From positions 186,001 through 250,000 of the forward strand of contig JAFKHH010000016.1 in assembly GCA_017306865.1 (NCBI GenBank): DNA of 64,000 nt, in the 5' to 3' direction. A program made the position numbers and the translations under genes. The DNA comes from Filimonas sp. GTDB taxonomy: Bacteria; Bacteroidota; Bacteroidia; Chitinophagales; Chitinophagaceae. Shown one piece after another: positions 23,919-33,592 of this stretch (within the stretch, counting starts at the first letter, position 1; each line of letters begins with the position of its first letter). Below the pieces are notes generated by a model. The model made no database searches. It saw only the letters and a list, made by a program, of their open reading frames with translations, and was not told the origin of the DNA.

Positions 23919-26900
23919 TTACGCTTCCACTTCTTTCACATTACCTGTTCTTTTCAATACGCCCCAGTGTTGCAGCTCGCCTTTGATCGCTCTTCTGAAT
24001 GAACGGAATAGCACAATGATCATTAGCCAGCGATAGATAAGACGTTGTGGTATTACCCAGAAGATCTTCCACGGTTTTTCTTTCTCCATTATAAATGCGA
24101 TGAGTGCAATAGCCGCATCTATTAACAGGAAGATGAGATAGTAGCCACCAATCTTTGTTGCATTACCCGTTATAAGACCAATGAGCATAAGTACATCGCC
24201 AACAGGTGTAAAGAATGGAATAAAGTATTTGAAGAGCAGCATATCCGGCAATGCGATCCAGCCCAATGAGCCGTATTTGGGATTAAACAGTGCATCCCTG
24301 TTTTTCCAGAATGTTTGCATTACGCCAAAGCTCCAGCGGAATCGTTGTTTCAGGAATTGCTTTACAGTTTCAGGCGCTTCTGTTAATGCCAGTGCGCGCG
24401 CTTCATTTGCTACGGTATATCCACTGCGTAAAATACGAATGGTAAGATCACAATCTTCTGCAAGCGTATCTACAGTGAAGCCGCCTGCAAGTATGAGTGC
24501 ATCTTTTCTAAAACCACCTATAGCGCCAGGCACTACAGTAATAGCATTCAGATAGGCAAATGCTTTCCTGTCAAAGTTTTGGCTGGTAATATATTCTATA
24601 CTTTGCCACCTGGTCAATACGTTTACTTCATTGCCCACTTTTACTGTACCTGCCACTGCGCCTACATTTGGATCGGCGAAGTTTGACAACAGTAACCGTA
24701 CTGCATCCGGCAATAATTTAGTATCAGCATCTATGCACACTACAAAGTCTGCATGTGACTGGGCAATGCCATAGTTAAGTGCAGAAGCTTTACCCCCATT
24801 CGGTTTGGTGAAGACTTTTACTTTCGGATGATCTTTAAACGCTTCATGTACTTTGTCGTACGTTGTATCTGTGCTACCATCATCTACGAAGATGACTTCG
24901 AAATTATCATAGTCACAACGCAGCAAATTATTCATGGATGCTACGGCATTCACTTCTTCATTAAAAGCAGGTACAATAATGCTTACTAACGGATGCCCGT
25001 CTAAATCTTCTTTCTGGTTTTTCTTTTCTTTTCTCTTTTGCAGGATCGTCAATACCAAAATAAAACCAAGACGAAGCATGCTTAAAATAAGGAAAGCAAG
25101 AAACAGCGTGAATAAAAAGTGACCACCGTAATAGCCCAGCAACACCAGGTAATAATTGATCTGTAAAATGTAATAACCGCTTCCTTTAGGAATAGGCGGC
25201 ATCAGTTCATCCCGGGTTTTGCCAAGCAGGCTACCAACACTTACAAACGTGTAGCCCTGGGCCCTGTAATATTGAATAATGCGGGGCAATGCATCCACCG
25301 TTGCTTCGCGCGGACCACCTGCATCATGCAAAAGAATGATGCTGCCTTCTGTCTTTTTCTGCCTGCGCACTACACGGTTAAACAACGTATCCGCATTGTA
25401 GTCAGGATTGATCGTTGCCTCCCAGTCGTCCGGGTCTATAGACTCCCCAATGTTCAGGTAATTCTTTGTACGGCTGAGCGCCACAGGAATCATCTCTTCC
25501 ATTGTCTCCGGTTCACTATCCGCATTATACGGCGCGCGGAACATAATGGTTGAATGTCCTGTAATACATTCTATCAGCAAGCGCGTGGCATCCATTTCCA
25601 GGAATGCACGTTGCTCACTTACTTTTGCAATGTTGGGGTGTGAGAAGGTATGATTACCAATTTCATGCCCTTCGTTATAAATTCTTTTTACTAAAGGAAT
25701 ATTGCTTTCGGCCTGCTGCCCTACCAGGAAGAAGGCTGCCGGCACACGATATTTGGCAAGTGTGTCTAATATTTTTCGCGTGTACACAGGATCGGGGCCA
25801 TCATCAAATGTCAGCACCAGTTTCTTTCCCTCCGCTTTGCCCCAGCGTTGTATAACAAAGGTAGAAGGCAGTGAATCATAGCGCTCTTCACTGATCAGCA
25901 TATTTGCTGTATCCATCTCTGAAGAGATGTGCCCATCAGTAGGCCGGGCTACCACGTCTAATATTTCTCCTTCGCCTATATAGTCAAAATCGTTTGTGCC
26001 TTCCACTTTAGTGAAGTCAGTAAAATTAAACTTTCGCAAAGTGCGTTTGTCCATTGGCTGATCATAAAAGTCCCACAGCCTGTTGTCTTCACTACCTAAG
26101 CGCCACAGTGCAGTGCCCGCCAAACCATCTTCTGTTGCAAAGCGCAACGTATTAAAGTTGGTAGCGGCATCGGTACAATAAACGGTATGCGGCACATTGT
26201 TTTCATCTACATAAGAGAACTTGAGGTTATAAGTATCGTTATCGAAGTCAACCGGTGCATTAAACTGTTTTGCCAGGCTCAAAGCTTCCTGGTAAGAAAC
26301 AGGTGTACCCTTTCGTCCTTTCGCCCAGTTATATCCATACCCGGCAATACAGAGAATTACTTTTTCAGAAGGGATCACTTTAGTAATATGATCTACTGCA
26401 GCTTCTATCCATTTCTGGCTGCTGACAGGGCCCGGTTTTGAATCCCCGGAAAATTCATCATACGCCATCAGGAACAAATAGTCATTGTATTGCGCAAGAC
26501 TGGCGTAGTCATAATCTTCATTGAAAGGTTGCACAGATTGTGTAACCAAAAAACCTTTTGCATGTAATGCAGTGTAAAGGTCTTTTTGAAAATTGGTTAA
26601 TGGCTCATTAGTCTGCTCCTGTAGTTCTTCAAAGTCTACGTTTACACCATGAAACTTATTTTGTTCAAGATACTTGATGATATCATTGATCAACCGCGTT
26701 TTCTTTTTTTCATCATGTAGTATTCTATGTACCACGTCTCCCCTAAACCGGTCAAAAATGTAGTTGGTTAACAAGGGCACTACTTTTATCCCGGACTTTT
26801 GCAGCACACTTTTTACCCTGTTATCCATTTGGGGAATAAGCGTATCAGCCTTTGGATCGAGGAAGAAGCACTCCGGCAATACCAGGTTAAGCTTGGATAT

Positions 26901-27308
26901 ATTTTTTTCTAAAGAGTAAAATGATTGAGGGTCCCATGCCACAAAAAAGCCCGCCCGGATACCTAAACTATCACTGAATAGATTGGTACGGGAAAGGTCT
27001 GGTACAGAGCTTTGGCCACAGCCTTTTCCTTTCAGCCATTTGTCTTTGATGAAGGAGCGAAAGCCCTTGTATTCTTTACTAAGTTTTGATTCTTTATAAG
27101 GAGCATTATTGTCCAGCAATACATTTTTCAGCAGGTCGTTTTGATCTTTTAACTGGGGAACAGATGGCATGTACACATTGCGTAAAGCAAAAAATACAAC
27201 AACCCCACAAACTAGCAGGAGAAAAAGAATAATACGTCCGCCCCATTTAAAACGTTGCCATCGGCTTGGGTTGGATGTCTGAAAAATTTGAGTCGCAGGG
27301 GTCTCCAT
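23919..27308 (-). CDS. GH18 / polysaccharide deacetylase / GT2 fusion (exopolysaccharide synthase-like)
   Basis: A 1129-residue membrane protein. After one membrane segment (residues about 23-44) come a GH18 chitinase-like domain (about 115-425, with catalytic DFEE at 225-228), a NodB polysaccharide deacetylase (about 495-695; TFDDGPDP, GNHTFSH, RAPYN and LLHD all present), membrane segments (about 710-755), a GT2 glycosyltransferase (about 773-1000; DDGSTD, DADT, EDCD and QRFRW) and further membrane segments. The layout implies chain synthesis in the cytoplasm with de-N-acetylation and hydrolysis outside, like PgaC plus PgaB in one chain. No partner exporter gene is nearby. ATG at 27308 chosen; 27326 is possible. 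Confidence 0.9.
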   Translation of the reverse strand: METPATQIFQTSNPSRWQRFKWGGRIILFLLLVCGVVVFFALRNVYMPSVPQLKDQNDLLKNVLLDNNAPYKESKLSKEYKGFRSFIKDKWLKGKGCGQSSVPDLSRTNLFSDSLGIRAGFFVAWDPQSFYSLEKNISKLNLVLPECFFLDPKADTLIPQMDNRVKSVLQKSGIKVVPLLTNYIFDRFRGDVVHRILHDEKKKTRLINDIIKYLEQNKFHGVNVDFEELQEQTNEPLTNFQKDLYTALHAKGFLVTQSVQPFNEDYDYASLAQYNDYLFLMAYDEFSGDSKPGPVSSQKWIEAAVDHITKVIPSEKVILCIAGYGYNWAKGRKGTPVSYQEALSLAKQFNAPVDFDNDTYNLKFSYVDENNVPHTVYCTDAATNFNTLRFATEDGLAGTALWRLGSEDNRLWDFYDQPMDKRTLRKFNFTDFTKVEGTNDFDYIGEGEILDVVARPTDGHISSEMDTANMLISEERYDSLPSTFVIQRWGKAEGKKLVLTFDDGPDPVYTRKILDTLAKYRVPAAFFLVGQQAESNIPLVKRIYNEGHEIGNHTFSHPNIAKVSEQRAFLEMDATRLLIECITGHSTIMFRAPYNADSEPETMEEMIPVALSRTKNYLNIGESIDPDDWEATINPDYNADTLFNRVVRRQKKTEGSIILLHDAGGPREATVDALPRIIQYYRAQGYTFVSVGSLLGKTRDELMPPIPKGSGYYILQINYYLVLLGYYGGHFLFTLFLAFLILSMLRLGFILVLTILQKRKEKKNQKEDLDGHPLVSIIVPAFNEEVNAVASMNNLLRCDYDNFEVIFVDDGSTDTTYDKVHEAFKDHPKVKVFTKPNGGKASALNYGIAQSHADFVVCIDADTKLLPDAVRLLLSNFADPNVGAVAGTVKVGNEVNVLTRWQSIEYITSQNFDRKAFAYLNAITVVPGAIGGFRKDALILAGGFTVDTLAEDCDLTIRILRSGYTVANEARALALTEAPETVKQFLKQRFRWSFGVMQTFWKNRDALFNPKYGSLGWIALPDMLLFKYFIPFFTPVGDVLMLIGLITGNATKIGGYYLIFLLIDAAIALIAFIMEKEKPWKIFWVIPQRLIYRWLMIIVLFRSFRRAIKGELQHWGVLKRTGNVKEVEA

Positions 27309-27451
27309 AATTATATAGTGATGCAAACTACATACGAAGTTCGAATGTTACACAAAAATTAAGCCCGCTTTAATGAAAAAGCCGCCCAATCGGTAATATT
27401 TAACGCTTAATAGGCAAAAATCTATGTCACATTGAAATTCTTACGATATAA

Positions 27452-27490
27452 TAAAGAGTGGCCCAATCTTAAAGATTGGGCCACTCTTTA
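27452..27490 (-). terminator. Perfect palindrome after the carB fragment (GTGGCCC family)
   Basis: A 19-bp perfect stem (arms 27452-27470 and 27472-27490; left arm begins TAAAGAGTGGCCCAATCTT) with a one-base centre. It lies between the carB half gene and the fusion gene, both minus strand. Related palindromes with GAGTGGnCCA cores are at 57662-57711 and 59008-59072. Confidence 0.8.
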
Positions 27491-27541
27491 TTTATACTCG
27501 GAATTGATCATTCACTACTCACTACTGACCATTCACACTTC

Positions 27542-29188
27542 TTATCCTTCAAAGCTGCTATAGAAGTATGGCGTCTTCGCTTCAAACTCAGCACTACATG
27601 TGTCTACCATTTTGTACACACGGGTAATGCCCAGCGCTTTTCTTTTTTCATACACATCATCGCCCGTAACATTGTTTTTCACAATGCGCGCGATCTGCTC
27701 GTCACTAAAGCCGCTTTTCTTCGCTTCTTTCAATATTTCCACCGGCAATGTTTCCAGTGTGTACTCTGCCATTTTATGTTCCTGGTTGCAGATATCCTGT
27801 ATCTGGTAGATAAACCAACGGTCAATGCCTGTAGCCTGAACGATTGTTTTCACCGTTACACCCTGCATCAATGCGTCTTTGATACGGAAGATGCGATCCC
27901 ATTTCGGCACTTTAATGTATTCGATCAACTCTTCGCTCTTCATCAGGCTTTTGCCATAGTAGCCAAGACCAACAGCTTCGTTCTCCAGGCTCTGGCAAGC
28001 TTTCTGAATTGCTTCTTTGAAGTTGCGGCCAATCGCCATTACTTCACCTACGCTCTTCATCTGCAGGCCAAGTGTATCGTTAGCACCTTTGAATTTGTCA
28101 AAGTTCCAGCGTGGTACTTTTACGATCACGTAGTCCAATGCCGGCTCAAAGTATGCTGAAGTTGTTTTTGTGATCTGGTTTTTCAGTTCATCCAGGTTGT
28201 AACCAATCGCCAGTTTAGCAGCGATCTTTGCAATCGGGTAACCAGTCGCTTTAGATGCCAATGCAGAAGAGCGGCTTACGCGTGGGTTAATCTCAATCGC
28301 AATGATCTCTTCTGTTTCAGGGTTCAGCGAGAACTGAACGTTACAGCCACCGGCAAAGTTGCCAAGGTCGCGCATCATATCTATAGCGGTATTACGCATT
28401 AGCTGGAATGCAGTATCGCTCAGAGTCATAGCAGGCGCTACTGTAATAGAATCACCTGTGTGAATGCCCATCGGGTCAAAGTTCTCTACTGTACAAATGA
28501 TCACCACGTTGTCTGCCGAGTCACGTAATAGTTCCAGTTCAAACTCTTTCCAACCCAGTACAGCTTTTTCTACCAGTACTTCATGGATAGGAGATGCAGA
28601 CAAGCCACGGTTCAATGCTTCGTCTAGCTGGTCTTTGCTGTGTACGAAACCACCACCTGTACCACCCAGTGTAAACGAAGGGCGGATTACCAATGGAAAA
28701 CCGATCTCTTGTGCAAACTCTTTACCTTCCAGGAAGCTGTTTGCTGTTTTTGCAGGAGCTACAGGCACACCCATCTGGATCATCCACTGGCGGAATTTTT
28801 CCCTGTCTTCTGCTTTGTCTATTGCTTTTATGTCTACACCTATCAGGCGTACATTGTATTTTTCCCAAACACCCAATTCCTCTGCCTCTTTTGCCAGGTT
28901 CAATGCAGTCTGGCCGCCCATAGTAGGCAACACAGCATCTATCTGGTTCTCTTCCAGGATCTGTTCAATGCTTTCTACTGTCAATGGTAGCAGGTACACT
29001 TTGTCTGCCATCATCGGATCGGTCATGATCGTAGCCGGGTTACTGTTGATCAGTATTACTTTAATACCCTCTTCACGTAAACTCCTGGCTGCTTGTGTAC
29101 CGGAATAATCAAATTCGCAGGCTTGTCCGATAATAATTGGGCCTGAACCGATAATCAACACTGATTTGATAGAATTGTCTCTAGGCAT
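27542..29188 (-). CDS. carB: Carbamoyl-phosphate synthase large subunit, N-terminal half as a separate gene
   Basis: A 548-residue protein equal to the carboxyphosphate-forming half of CarB plus the oligomerisation domain. It starts [20 protein letters not shown] and has the ATP-grasp features GGTGGGFVH and [20 protein letters not shown], then the oligomerisation domain ending [18 protein letters not shown]. In ordinary CarB (about 940-1070 residues) the second ATP-grasp half follows here. Instead there is a clean TAA and then a repeat array; no second half is found in this window. The break falls at a domain boundary, which points to gene fission rather than a frameshift. It makes carbamoyl phosphate for pyrimidines and arginine. 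Confidence 0.92.
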   Translation of the reverse strand: MPRDNSIKSVLIIGSGPIIIGQACEFDYSGTQAARSLREEGIKVILINSNPATIMTDPMMADKVYLLPLTVESIEQILEENQIDAVLPTMGGQTALNLAKEAEELGVWEKYNVRLIGVDIKAIDKAEDREKFRQWMIQMGVPVAPAKTANSFLEGKEFAQEIGFPLVIRPSFTLGGTGGGFVHSKDQLDEALNRGLSASPIHEVLVEKAVLGWKEFELELLRDSADNVVIICTVENFDPMGIHTGDSITVAPAMTLSDTAFQLMRNTAIDMMRDLGNFAGGCNVQFSLNPETEEIIAIEINPRVSRSSALASKATGYPIAKIAAKLAIGYNLDELKNQITKTTSAYFEPALDYVIVKVPRWNFDKFKGANDTLGLQMKSVGEVMAIGRNFKEAIQKACQSLENEAVGLGYYGKSLMKSEELIEYIKVPKWDRIFRIKDALMQGVTVKTIVQATGIDRWFIYQIQDICNQEHKMAEYTLETLPVEILKEAKKSGFSDEQIARIVKNNVTGDDVYEKRKALGITRVYKMVDTCSAEFEAKTPYFYSSFEG

Positions 29189-29264
29189 GGTAGTTGCTGA
29201 TATTGCGCTTGTTATGATTAAAAATCCTTTATCGGATGGGGTGAGCCTGACCGGATAAATTGCG

Positions 29265-29272
29265 CAAAAGTA
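29265..29272 (-). promoter_or_regulatory. -7 box of carB
   Basis: TACTTTTG on the minus strand, a perfect TAnnTTTG, about 77 bases before the ATG. It is divergent from the M23 peptidase promoter. No convincing -33 box. Confidence 0.5.
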
Positions 29273-29291
29273 AGACTCGAAACGATAAGAA

Positions 29292-29320
29292 TTTGGTTAA
29301 TTTTAAATTTTCTATGTTTT
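29292..29320 (+). promoter_or_regulatory. Promoter of the M23 peptidase gene
   Basis: TTTG (29292-29295), a 17-base spacer and TATGTTTT (29313-29320), one base from consensus. The ATG is at 29339, so the leader is about 12 bases. Confidence 0.6.
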
Positions 29321-29338
29321 ATTAAACTGTATAACCTC

Positions 29339-31126
29339 ATGAAACTACCTCTACAATTGATCTTCACGGCAGTATTTTTTTTCACCGGGTTCATTTCCAA
29401 TGCCCAAAATCCGGCTACGGATGCCAATTATTTCAGGAACCCACTGGCAATTCCGATTGAGTTGAGCGCAAATTTTGGCGAGGTAAGGCGCGACCATTAC
29501 CACATGGGGCTGGATATACGTACGCAACAGCGGGAAAACTTACCTGTGTACGCCGCCGCAGATGGCTATGTAAGCCGCATTTCTGTAAAACGTGGCGGAT
29601 TTGGACGTGCTATATATATTACGCACCCGGCAGGATATACAACCGTATATGCGCACCTGAACAGGTACTATGATGAACTGGAAAACTACCTGGTGCAGCA
29701 GCAGTATGCTGCTGAAACCTGGAGCTTTGATAAGACTTTGCAGCCAGATCAGTTTCCGGTAAAAAAAGGGCAGTTTATTGCTTACAGCGGAAACACCGGC
29801 GGCTCTGAAGGCCCGCATCTTCATTTTGAGGTAAGGAATACGAAAACAGATAATAATATTAACCCGTTGCTTTTTCGCCTGGGCGTACCGGACAATATAC
29901 CTCCGGTGATCTCTTCCCTATACTGGTATGACAGAAGATATAGCACTTACCAGGTTGCACCTGCAAAGATCGCTATTAAGAAAGTGGGGAACGGTTATAC
30001 AACAACATCGCCTGTACAAAAAATTGGCTCCCGCTTTTTATCCCTTGGCGTAGTTGCAAAGGATAAAACCAATAACTCTCCGTTCTACTTTGGCATGTAT
30101 AGCGCTGATGTGTGGATGGATGACAGCCTGCATTTTTCCTTTAAAATAGATAGTGTATCGTATGCAAATACAAGCTATGTAAATGCAGGAATAGACTATG
30201 CGTCCTATATCAGGAGCAGGATCGAAATACAACATTTGAGCAGGTTGCCGGGCAATATACTTCCATTCTTTACAGGAGAAGACGATGGCGTATTATACCT
30301 AAGGGATGATAATCCGCACACTGTTACGATCAGGATAAGAGACATTGCAGGCAATGAAACACAGTTTCAGTCACAACTACAATATGATGCGTCTTTGCAG
30401 CAGGACCTGTTTTTTACCCAGCAATATCAAAAACTGTTACCTAACCAGGTAAATGATATTGTAACAGATAATGTAAAATTACGCTTTGGCCCAATGGCAC
30501 TGTATGATATGGTTCCATTTGTATTGTCTTACACAGAAAACAGGCAATGGCCAAACGCATCTGTAACAGCACAATTACATGGCAACGAAATACCTGTACA
30601 AAATAGTTATGATATTTCGCTAAAGCTGAATAATCCCGCCTATTCCATTTACCGGGACAGGATGGTAATAAAAATGGAGAATCCTAAATACGGCTCTATC
30701 GCCAAAGCCACTACACAAGATGGTGCATGGTATAAAGCTTCGTTCTCTAAGCTGGGCAATGTTACGTTGCTGGTAGATACGGTAAAACCTGTGATCAATA
30801 TGATCAGCAACAATGTAATCAGCACAAAAGGCGCCATCCGCATACGTACCTCTGATAACAGCGGCATCAAAAATTTTACGGGCATACTGGATAGTAACCA
30901 GTGGCTGTTATTTTCCAACGCTACATCGGACTATCTTTACACCGTGGATGAACACTGCCCGGCAGGAGATCATACACTTACTATAACGGTAGAAGACATT
31001 GCCGGGAATATTGCTATAAAACAGTTCAATATTTCTGTGCGTGAAAACTTACCTGCAGTAAAATCAAAGACAACACAAAGCGGCAAAAAAACAACGAATG
31101 GCAGCAGCACTAAAAGAAGGAAGTAA
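29339..31126 (+). CDS. Secreted M23-family metallopeptidase
   Basis: A 595-residue protein with a signal peptide (cut near residue 22, NAQ). The LytM/M23 domain occupies about residues 45-185: HMGLDIR supplies His and Asp zinc ligands and EGPHLHFEVR supplies the HxH motif, so the enzyme is expected to be active on peptidoglycan cross-bridges. The remaining 400 residues are beta-rich, Ig-like and end in a basic tail. Its last 29 bases overlap the bcp start. Confidence 0.92.
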   Translation: MKLPLQLIFTAVFFFTGFISNAQNPATDANYFRNPLAIPIELSANFGEVRRDHYHMGLDIRTQQRENLPVYAAADGYVSRISVKRGGFGRAIYITHPAGYTTVYAHLNRYYDELENYLVQQQYAAETWSFDKTLQPDQFPVKKGQFIAYSGNTGGSEGPHLHFEVRNTKTDNNINPLLFRLGVPDNIPPVISSLYWYDRRYSTYQVAPAKIAIKKVGNGYTTTSPVQKIGSRFLSLGVVAKDKTNNSPFYFGMYSADVWMDDSLHFSFKIDSVSYANTSYVNAGIDYASYIRSRIEIQHLSRLPGNILPFFTGEDDGVLYLRDDNPHTVTIRIRDIAGNETQFQSQLQYDASLQQDLFFTQQYQKLLPNQVNDIVTDNVKLRFGPMALYDMVPFVLSYTENRQWPNASVTAQLHGNEIPVQNSYDISLKLNNPAYSIYRDRMVIKMENPKYGSIAKATTQDGAWYKASFSKLGNVTLLVDTVKPVINMISNNVISTKGAIRIRTSDNSGIKNFTGILDSNQWLLFSNATSDYLYTVDEHCPAGDHTLTITVEDIAGNIAIKQFNISVRENLPAVKSKTTQSGKKTTNGSSTKRRK

Positions 31127-31565
31127 AGCTCCTGTGTTTAAAGGAGTGGATCAAAACGGTAACCCGATCTCATTGGCAGACTTTAAAGGCAAAAAGGTAG
31201 TCCTCTACTTTTACCCGCATGATAATACGCCTACGTGCACTGCACAAGCCTGTAACCTGCGCGACAACTATGGGGCGCTGATAAAAGCGGGCTTCCAGGT
31301 GGTGGGAGTAAGTACAGATGATGTAAAGAGTCACAAAAAATTTGAACAGAAATTTGATCTGCCGTTTCCACTGATCGCAGACCCGGAGCTGAAAATTGTG
31401 AACCAATACGGTGTTTGGGGCGAAAAGAAATTTATGGGCAGAACGTTTGACGGCACGCACCGTACAACTTTCCTGATAGATGAAGCGGGCAAAATAAAAA
31501 AAATTATTACAAAACCGGTTAGTAAGAACCATACGGAACAGATTTTGCAAGCTTGGGAAGAGTAA
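31098..31565 (+). CDS. bcp: Thiol peroxidase, BCP type
   Basis: A 155-residue peroxiredoxin that reduces peroxides with thioredoxin. The active site reads PHDNTPTCTAQACNLRD: peroxidatic Cys and, five residues on, the resolving Cys typical of BCP/PrxQ. The ATG at 31098 is inside the end of the M23 gene, giving a 29-base out-of-frame overlap, but no later in-frame start would keep the N-terminus (LKEGSKAPVF). Translational coupling is likely. Confidence 0.94.
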   Translation: MAAALKEGSKAPVFKGVDQNGNPISLADFKGKKVVLYFYPHDNTPTCTAQACNLRDNYGALIKAGFQVVGVSTDDVKSHKKFEQKFDLPFPLIADPELKIVNQYGVWGEKKFMGRTFDGTHRTTFLIDEAGKIKKIITKPVSKNHTEQILQAWEE

Positions 31566-31609
31566 TTTTTTCCCTTTTGAAACAAAATCAAACCCCATTA
31601 CCCGTATCT

Positions 31610-31936
31610 ATGCCCACATTGAAAATAAAGATCAGGGAAAATGCCCTGATCGCACGCATTGCTGCATGGCGCATGCGTACTGTTTGTGTAGCAGTAGTGG
31701 TGGGTAAGACTATTTACCTGTGGAACATAACACGAAATGATTTCCTTGGCAATGAGGCTTGGGTAAAACATGAGGTTGCCCATGTACACCAATACTCAAA
31801 ATTGGGTATCGCTCGTTTTCTCTTCCTTTATCTTATAGAGTCTGCGAAGAAAGGTTACTTGCACAACAGGTTTGAAATAGAGGCGCGTGAGCGGGAAACA
31901 GAAGTAACGCTACTTGATGGTATTGTTTTCACTTGA
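31610..31936 (+). CDS. Small HExxH-motif protein (DUF4157-like)
   Basis: A 108-residue protein with KHEVAHVHQY at residues 53-62: HExxH (54-58) followed by Gln61, the zinc-peptidase pattern of DUF4157-type domains, and a later FEIEARERE that could give a third ligand. There is no signal peptide. It may be a minimal metallopeptidase or a degenerate one. The ATG at 31610 is preferred to 31553, which lies in the tail of bcp. The 3' end overlaps the convergent DUF6624 gene by 27 bases. Confidence 0.7.
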   Translation: MPTLKIKIRENALIARIAAWRMRTVCVAVVVGKTIYLWNITRNDFLGNEAWVKHEVAHVHQYSKLGIARFLFLYLIESAKKGYLHNRFEIEARERETEVTLLDGIVFT

Positions 31937-32569
31937 CAGTTGTACTGATTTTTTATACGCCTCCAAATCCCATTTCATATTAAAGCCTTGCAAATACACA
32001 TCGAGCGGTGGTAGGCCAATAGCAGCGCGGCGCTTATCTACATTATCAGGATCTTCCAGCGGCGTCATAGTATAGGTATTTAATTTTATATTCCACATTA
32101 CCTGTGTGCCGTATAGCTGTTTTCTTTTCTCTTTCAATGCCACGCGGTCTTCGAGCAACGCCAGGCTGGATGGCCTGAGTTTATTATCTTTTACCGCCTG
32201 TCTTACCATAGGTAAATATCGCTGTTGATTAGGCAGGTCTGCATGCTGGATCACAAAGAAGATGGTCAGGCTTCGCTCTAATCCTCCTATCGATTCAAGA
32301 GAAGGCCAGCCATATTTTTCCAATATCTGTTCTATAGCAATCATATTTGCAGAATCGGCAGCAGCCATTTTTTTAAACAGCATATCTATTTGCCGGGTTA
32401 ATTCGATGGTATCATTCGCAAACTTTGCACGGACGATTTCCTGTTGCCCCCTGTATTCCTGGTCAAGGCTACGGATACTGTCTAATTGCTGAATTAAAGA
32501 ATCATTTCTTTGCTGCGCTGCAAGATGATAGCAGGTAAAGAGGAATAATATGAAAGCTGCTTTTTTCAA
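31910..32569 (-). CDS. DUF6624-like exported protein
   Basis: A 219-residue protein with a signal peptide (MKKAAFILFLFTCYHLAAQ). The helical body includes the segment YGWPSLESIGG followed by FFVIQHADLPNQQRYLPMVR, which I associate with the DUF6624 family; later YGTQ and the end DVDKRRAAIGLPPLDVYL (here NVDKRRAAIGLPPLDVYL) fit too. No enzymatic function is known for this family. Convergent with, and overlapping, the HExxH protein gene. Confidence 0.75.
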   Translation of the reverse strand: MKKAAFILFLFTCYHLAAQQRNDSLIQQLDSIRSLDQEYRGQQEIVRAKFANDTIELTRQIDMLFKKMAAADSANMIAIEQILEKYGWPSLESIGGLERSLTIFFVIQHADLPNQQRYLPMVRQAVKDNKLRPSSLALLEDRVALKEKRKQLYGTQVMWNIKLNTYTMTPLEDPDNVDKRRAAIGLPPLDVYLQGFNMKWDLEAYKKSVQLSSENNTIK

Positions 32570-32649
32570 TTGCTATTTGTATGACAAGGTACGGAGAGAT
32601 TCTGCAAAACACATAAGAGAGGGCTCGCAGAAAACACGGAGTTTATTTT

Positions 32650-32800
32650 CATTTTTCATTGCAGTCCGATAAATCGGACGGCAATGAAAGGTGTGGTTCA
32701 TTGCAAACTTTTTTCTTTGTCACAAGGGGGTTCGGAAACATTGAGGAAAACATTCGATAAATCAGGAGACAATGAATAATGAAAGGCGTGATTCAACCTG
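32650..32800. repeat. Palindrome with a degenerate second copy
   Basis: A hairpin with outer arms TTTCATTGC/GCAATGAAA and inner GTCCGAT/ATCGGAC (about 32654-32690). About 70 bases on, a diverged copy reads CGATAAATCAGG...GACAATGAA and ends AAAGGCGTGATTCA against AAAGGTGTGGTTCA in the first. It is within the 261-base gap between the DUF6624 gene and birA. Confidence 0.65.
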
Positions 32801-32830
32801 GTTTTTTGCTCACAACTGACAATTCACCTC

Positions 32831-33592
32831 TCACTTCAACACCCACTGTACTTGCCCAAAAGTAAAATATTCATCTGCGGCTTCTTTTACCCAAAGCCTG
32901 CCCTGCTCATCTACATGATCTATTACACATTCGAATGCAATATTTTCTTTTTTCAACTTCACACGTTCGCCTTTTTTAAACAAAACCTGGTTGTAAGCAA
33001 TCAGCAGATCATCAACACCTTTTTCTGCAAGTTGCAAATACCTTTTTTGCAGGTGCGCGCAAAGCTCTTTTCCCAGCACTACTGAATCGAAACGTTTACC
33101 CGTGATCTGACGCAGCGAAACTGCATTTTGTACTTCCGGCGGAAAAGCTACCTGGTTGATATTGACACCTGTACCGGCGACAGCCCACTGCCAAATATTG
33201 CCCTTTATACTATTCTCTATCAAGATGCCCACTGCCTTTCTGTCACGCCAATAAATATCATTAGGCCACTTAATAGAAGTCTCATCGCCTGCATAACTGC
33301 TAAACATATCATACACAGCCAGCGCAACGGCAATGCTTAAGTGAAATTGACTGGAAACGGGTAACCAACTGGTATCCAGCAAAACGGTCTGCGCAATATT
33401 CTCACCCGGCTCAGATTTCCAGGTCTTCCCGCGCTGTCCTTTACCTGCCGTCTGGCTATGTGCAAACCACGTACTTCCATGAGTAGCAGCACCATTCTGG
33501 GCCATTCCCATGGCATAGTTGTTGGTACTACCCACAGACAATAATTCTGTGAAAGGTTCTCCAATTATATGGTTGGATTGTGGGATCGGCAA
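32831..33592 (-). CDS. birA: Biotin--[acetyl-CoA-carboxylase] ligase
   Basis: A 253-residue biotin protein ligase that attaches biotin to the BCCP subunit. Motifs: GSTNNYAM, the ATP/biotin loop AGKGQRGKTW, IKWPNDIYW, and KAVGILIEN with GTGVNINQ. There is no N-terminal helix-turn-helix, so it does not act as the classical Bio repressor. No ATG is available: the start used is TTG at 33590-33592, which gives the family-like N-terminus (IPQSNHIIGEPFTELLSVGSTN). It is divergent from rsfS. Confidence 0.9.
   Translation of the reverse strand: MPIPQSNHIIGEPFTELLSVGSTNNYAMGMAQNGAATHGSTWFAHSQTAGKGQRGKTWKSEPGENIAQTVLLDTSWLPVSSQFHLSIAVALAVYDMFSSYAGDETSIKWPNDIYWRDRKAVGILIENSIKGNIWQWAVAGTGVNINQVAFPPEVQNAVSLRQITGKRFDSVVLGKELCAHLQKRYLQLAEKGVDDLLIAYNQVLFKKGERVKLKKENIAFECVIDHVDEQGRLWVKEAADEYFTFGQVQWVLK

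Noticed and set aside
27480-27545. Frameshift explaining the short CarB
   Set aside because: The sequence after the stop is a repeat array and a palindrome in every frame, with no CarB second-half residues.
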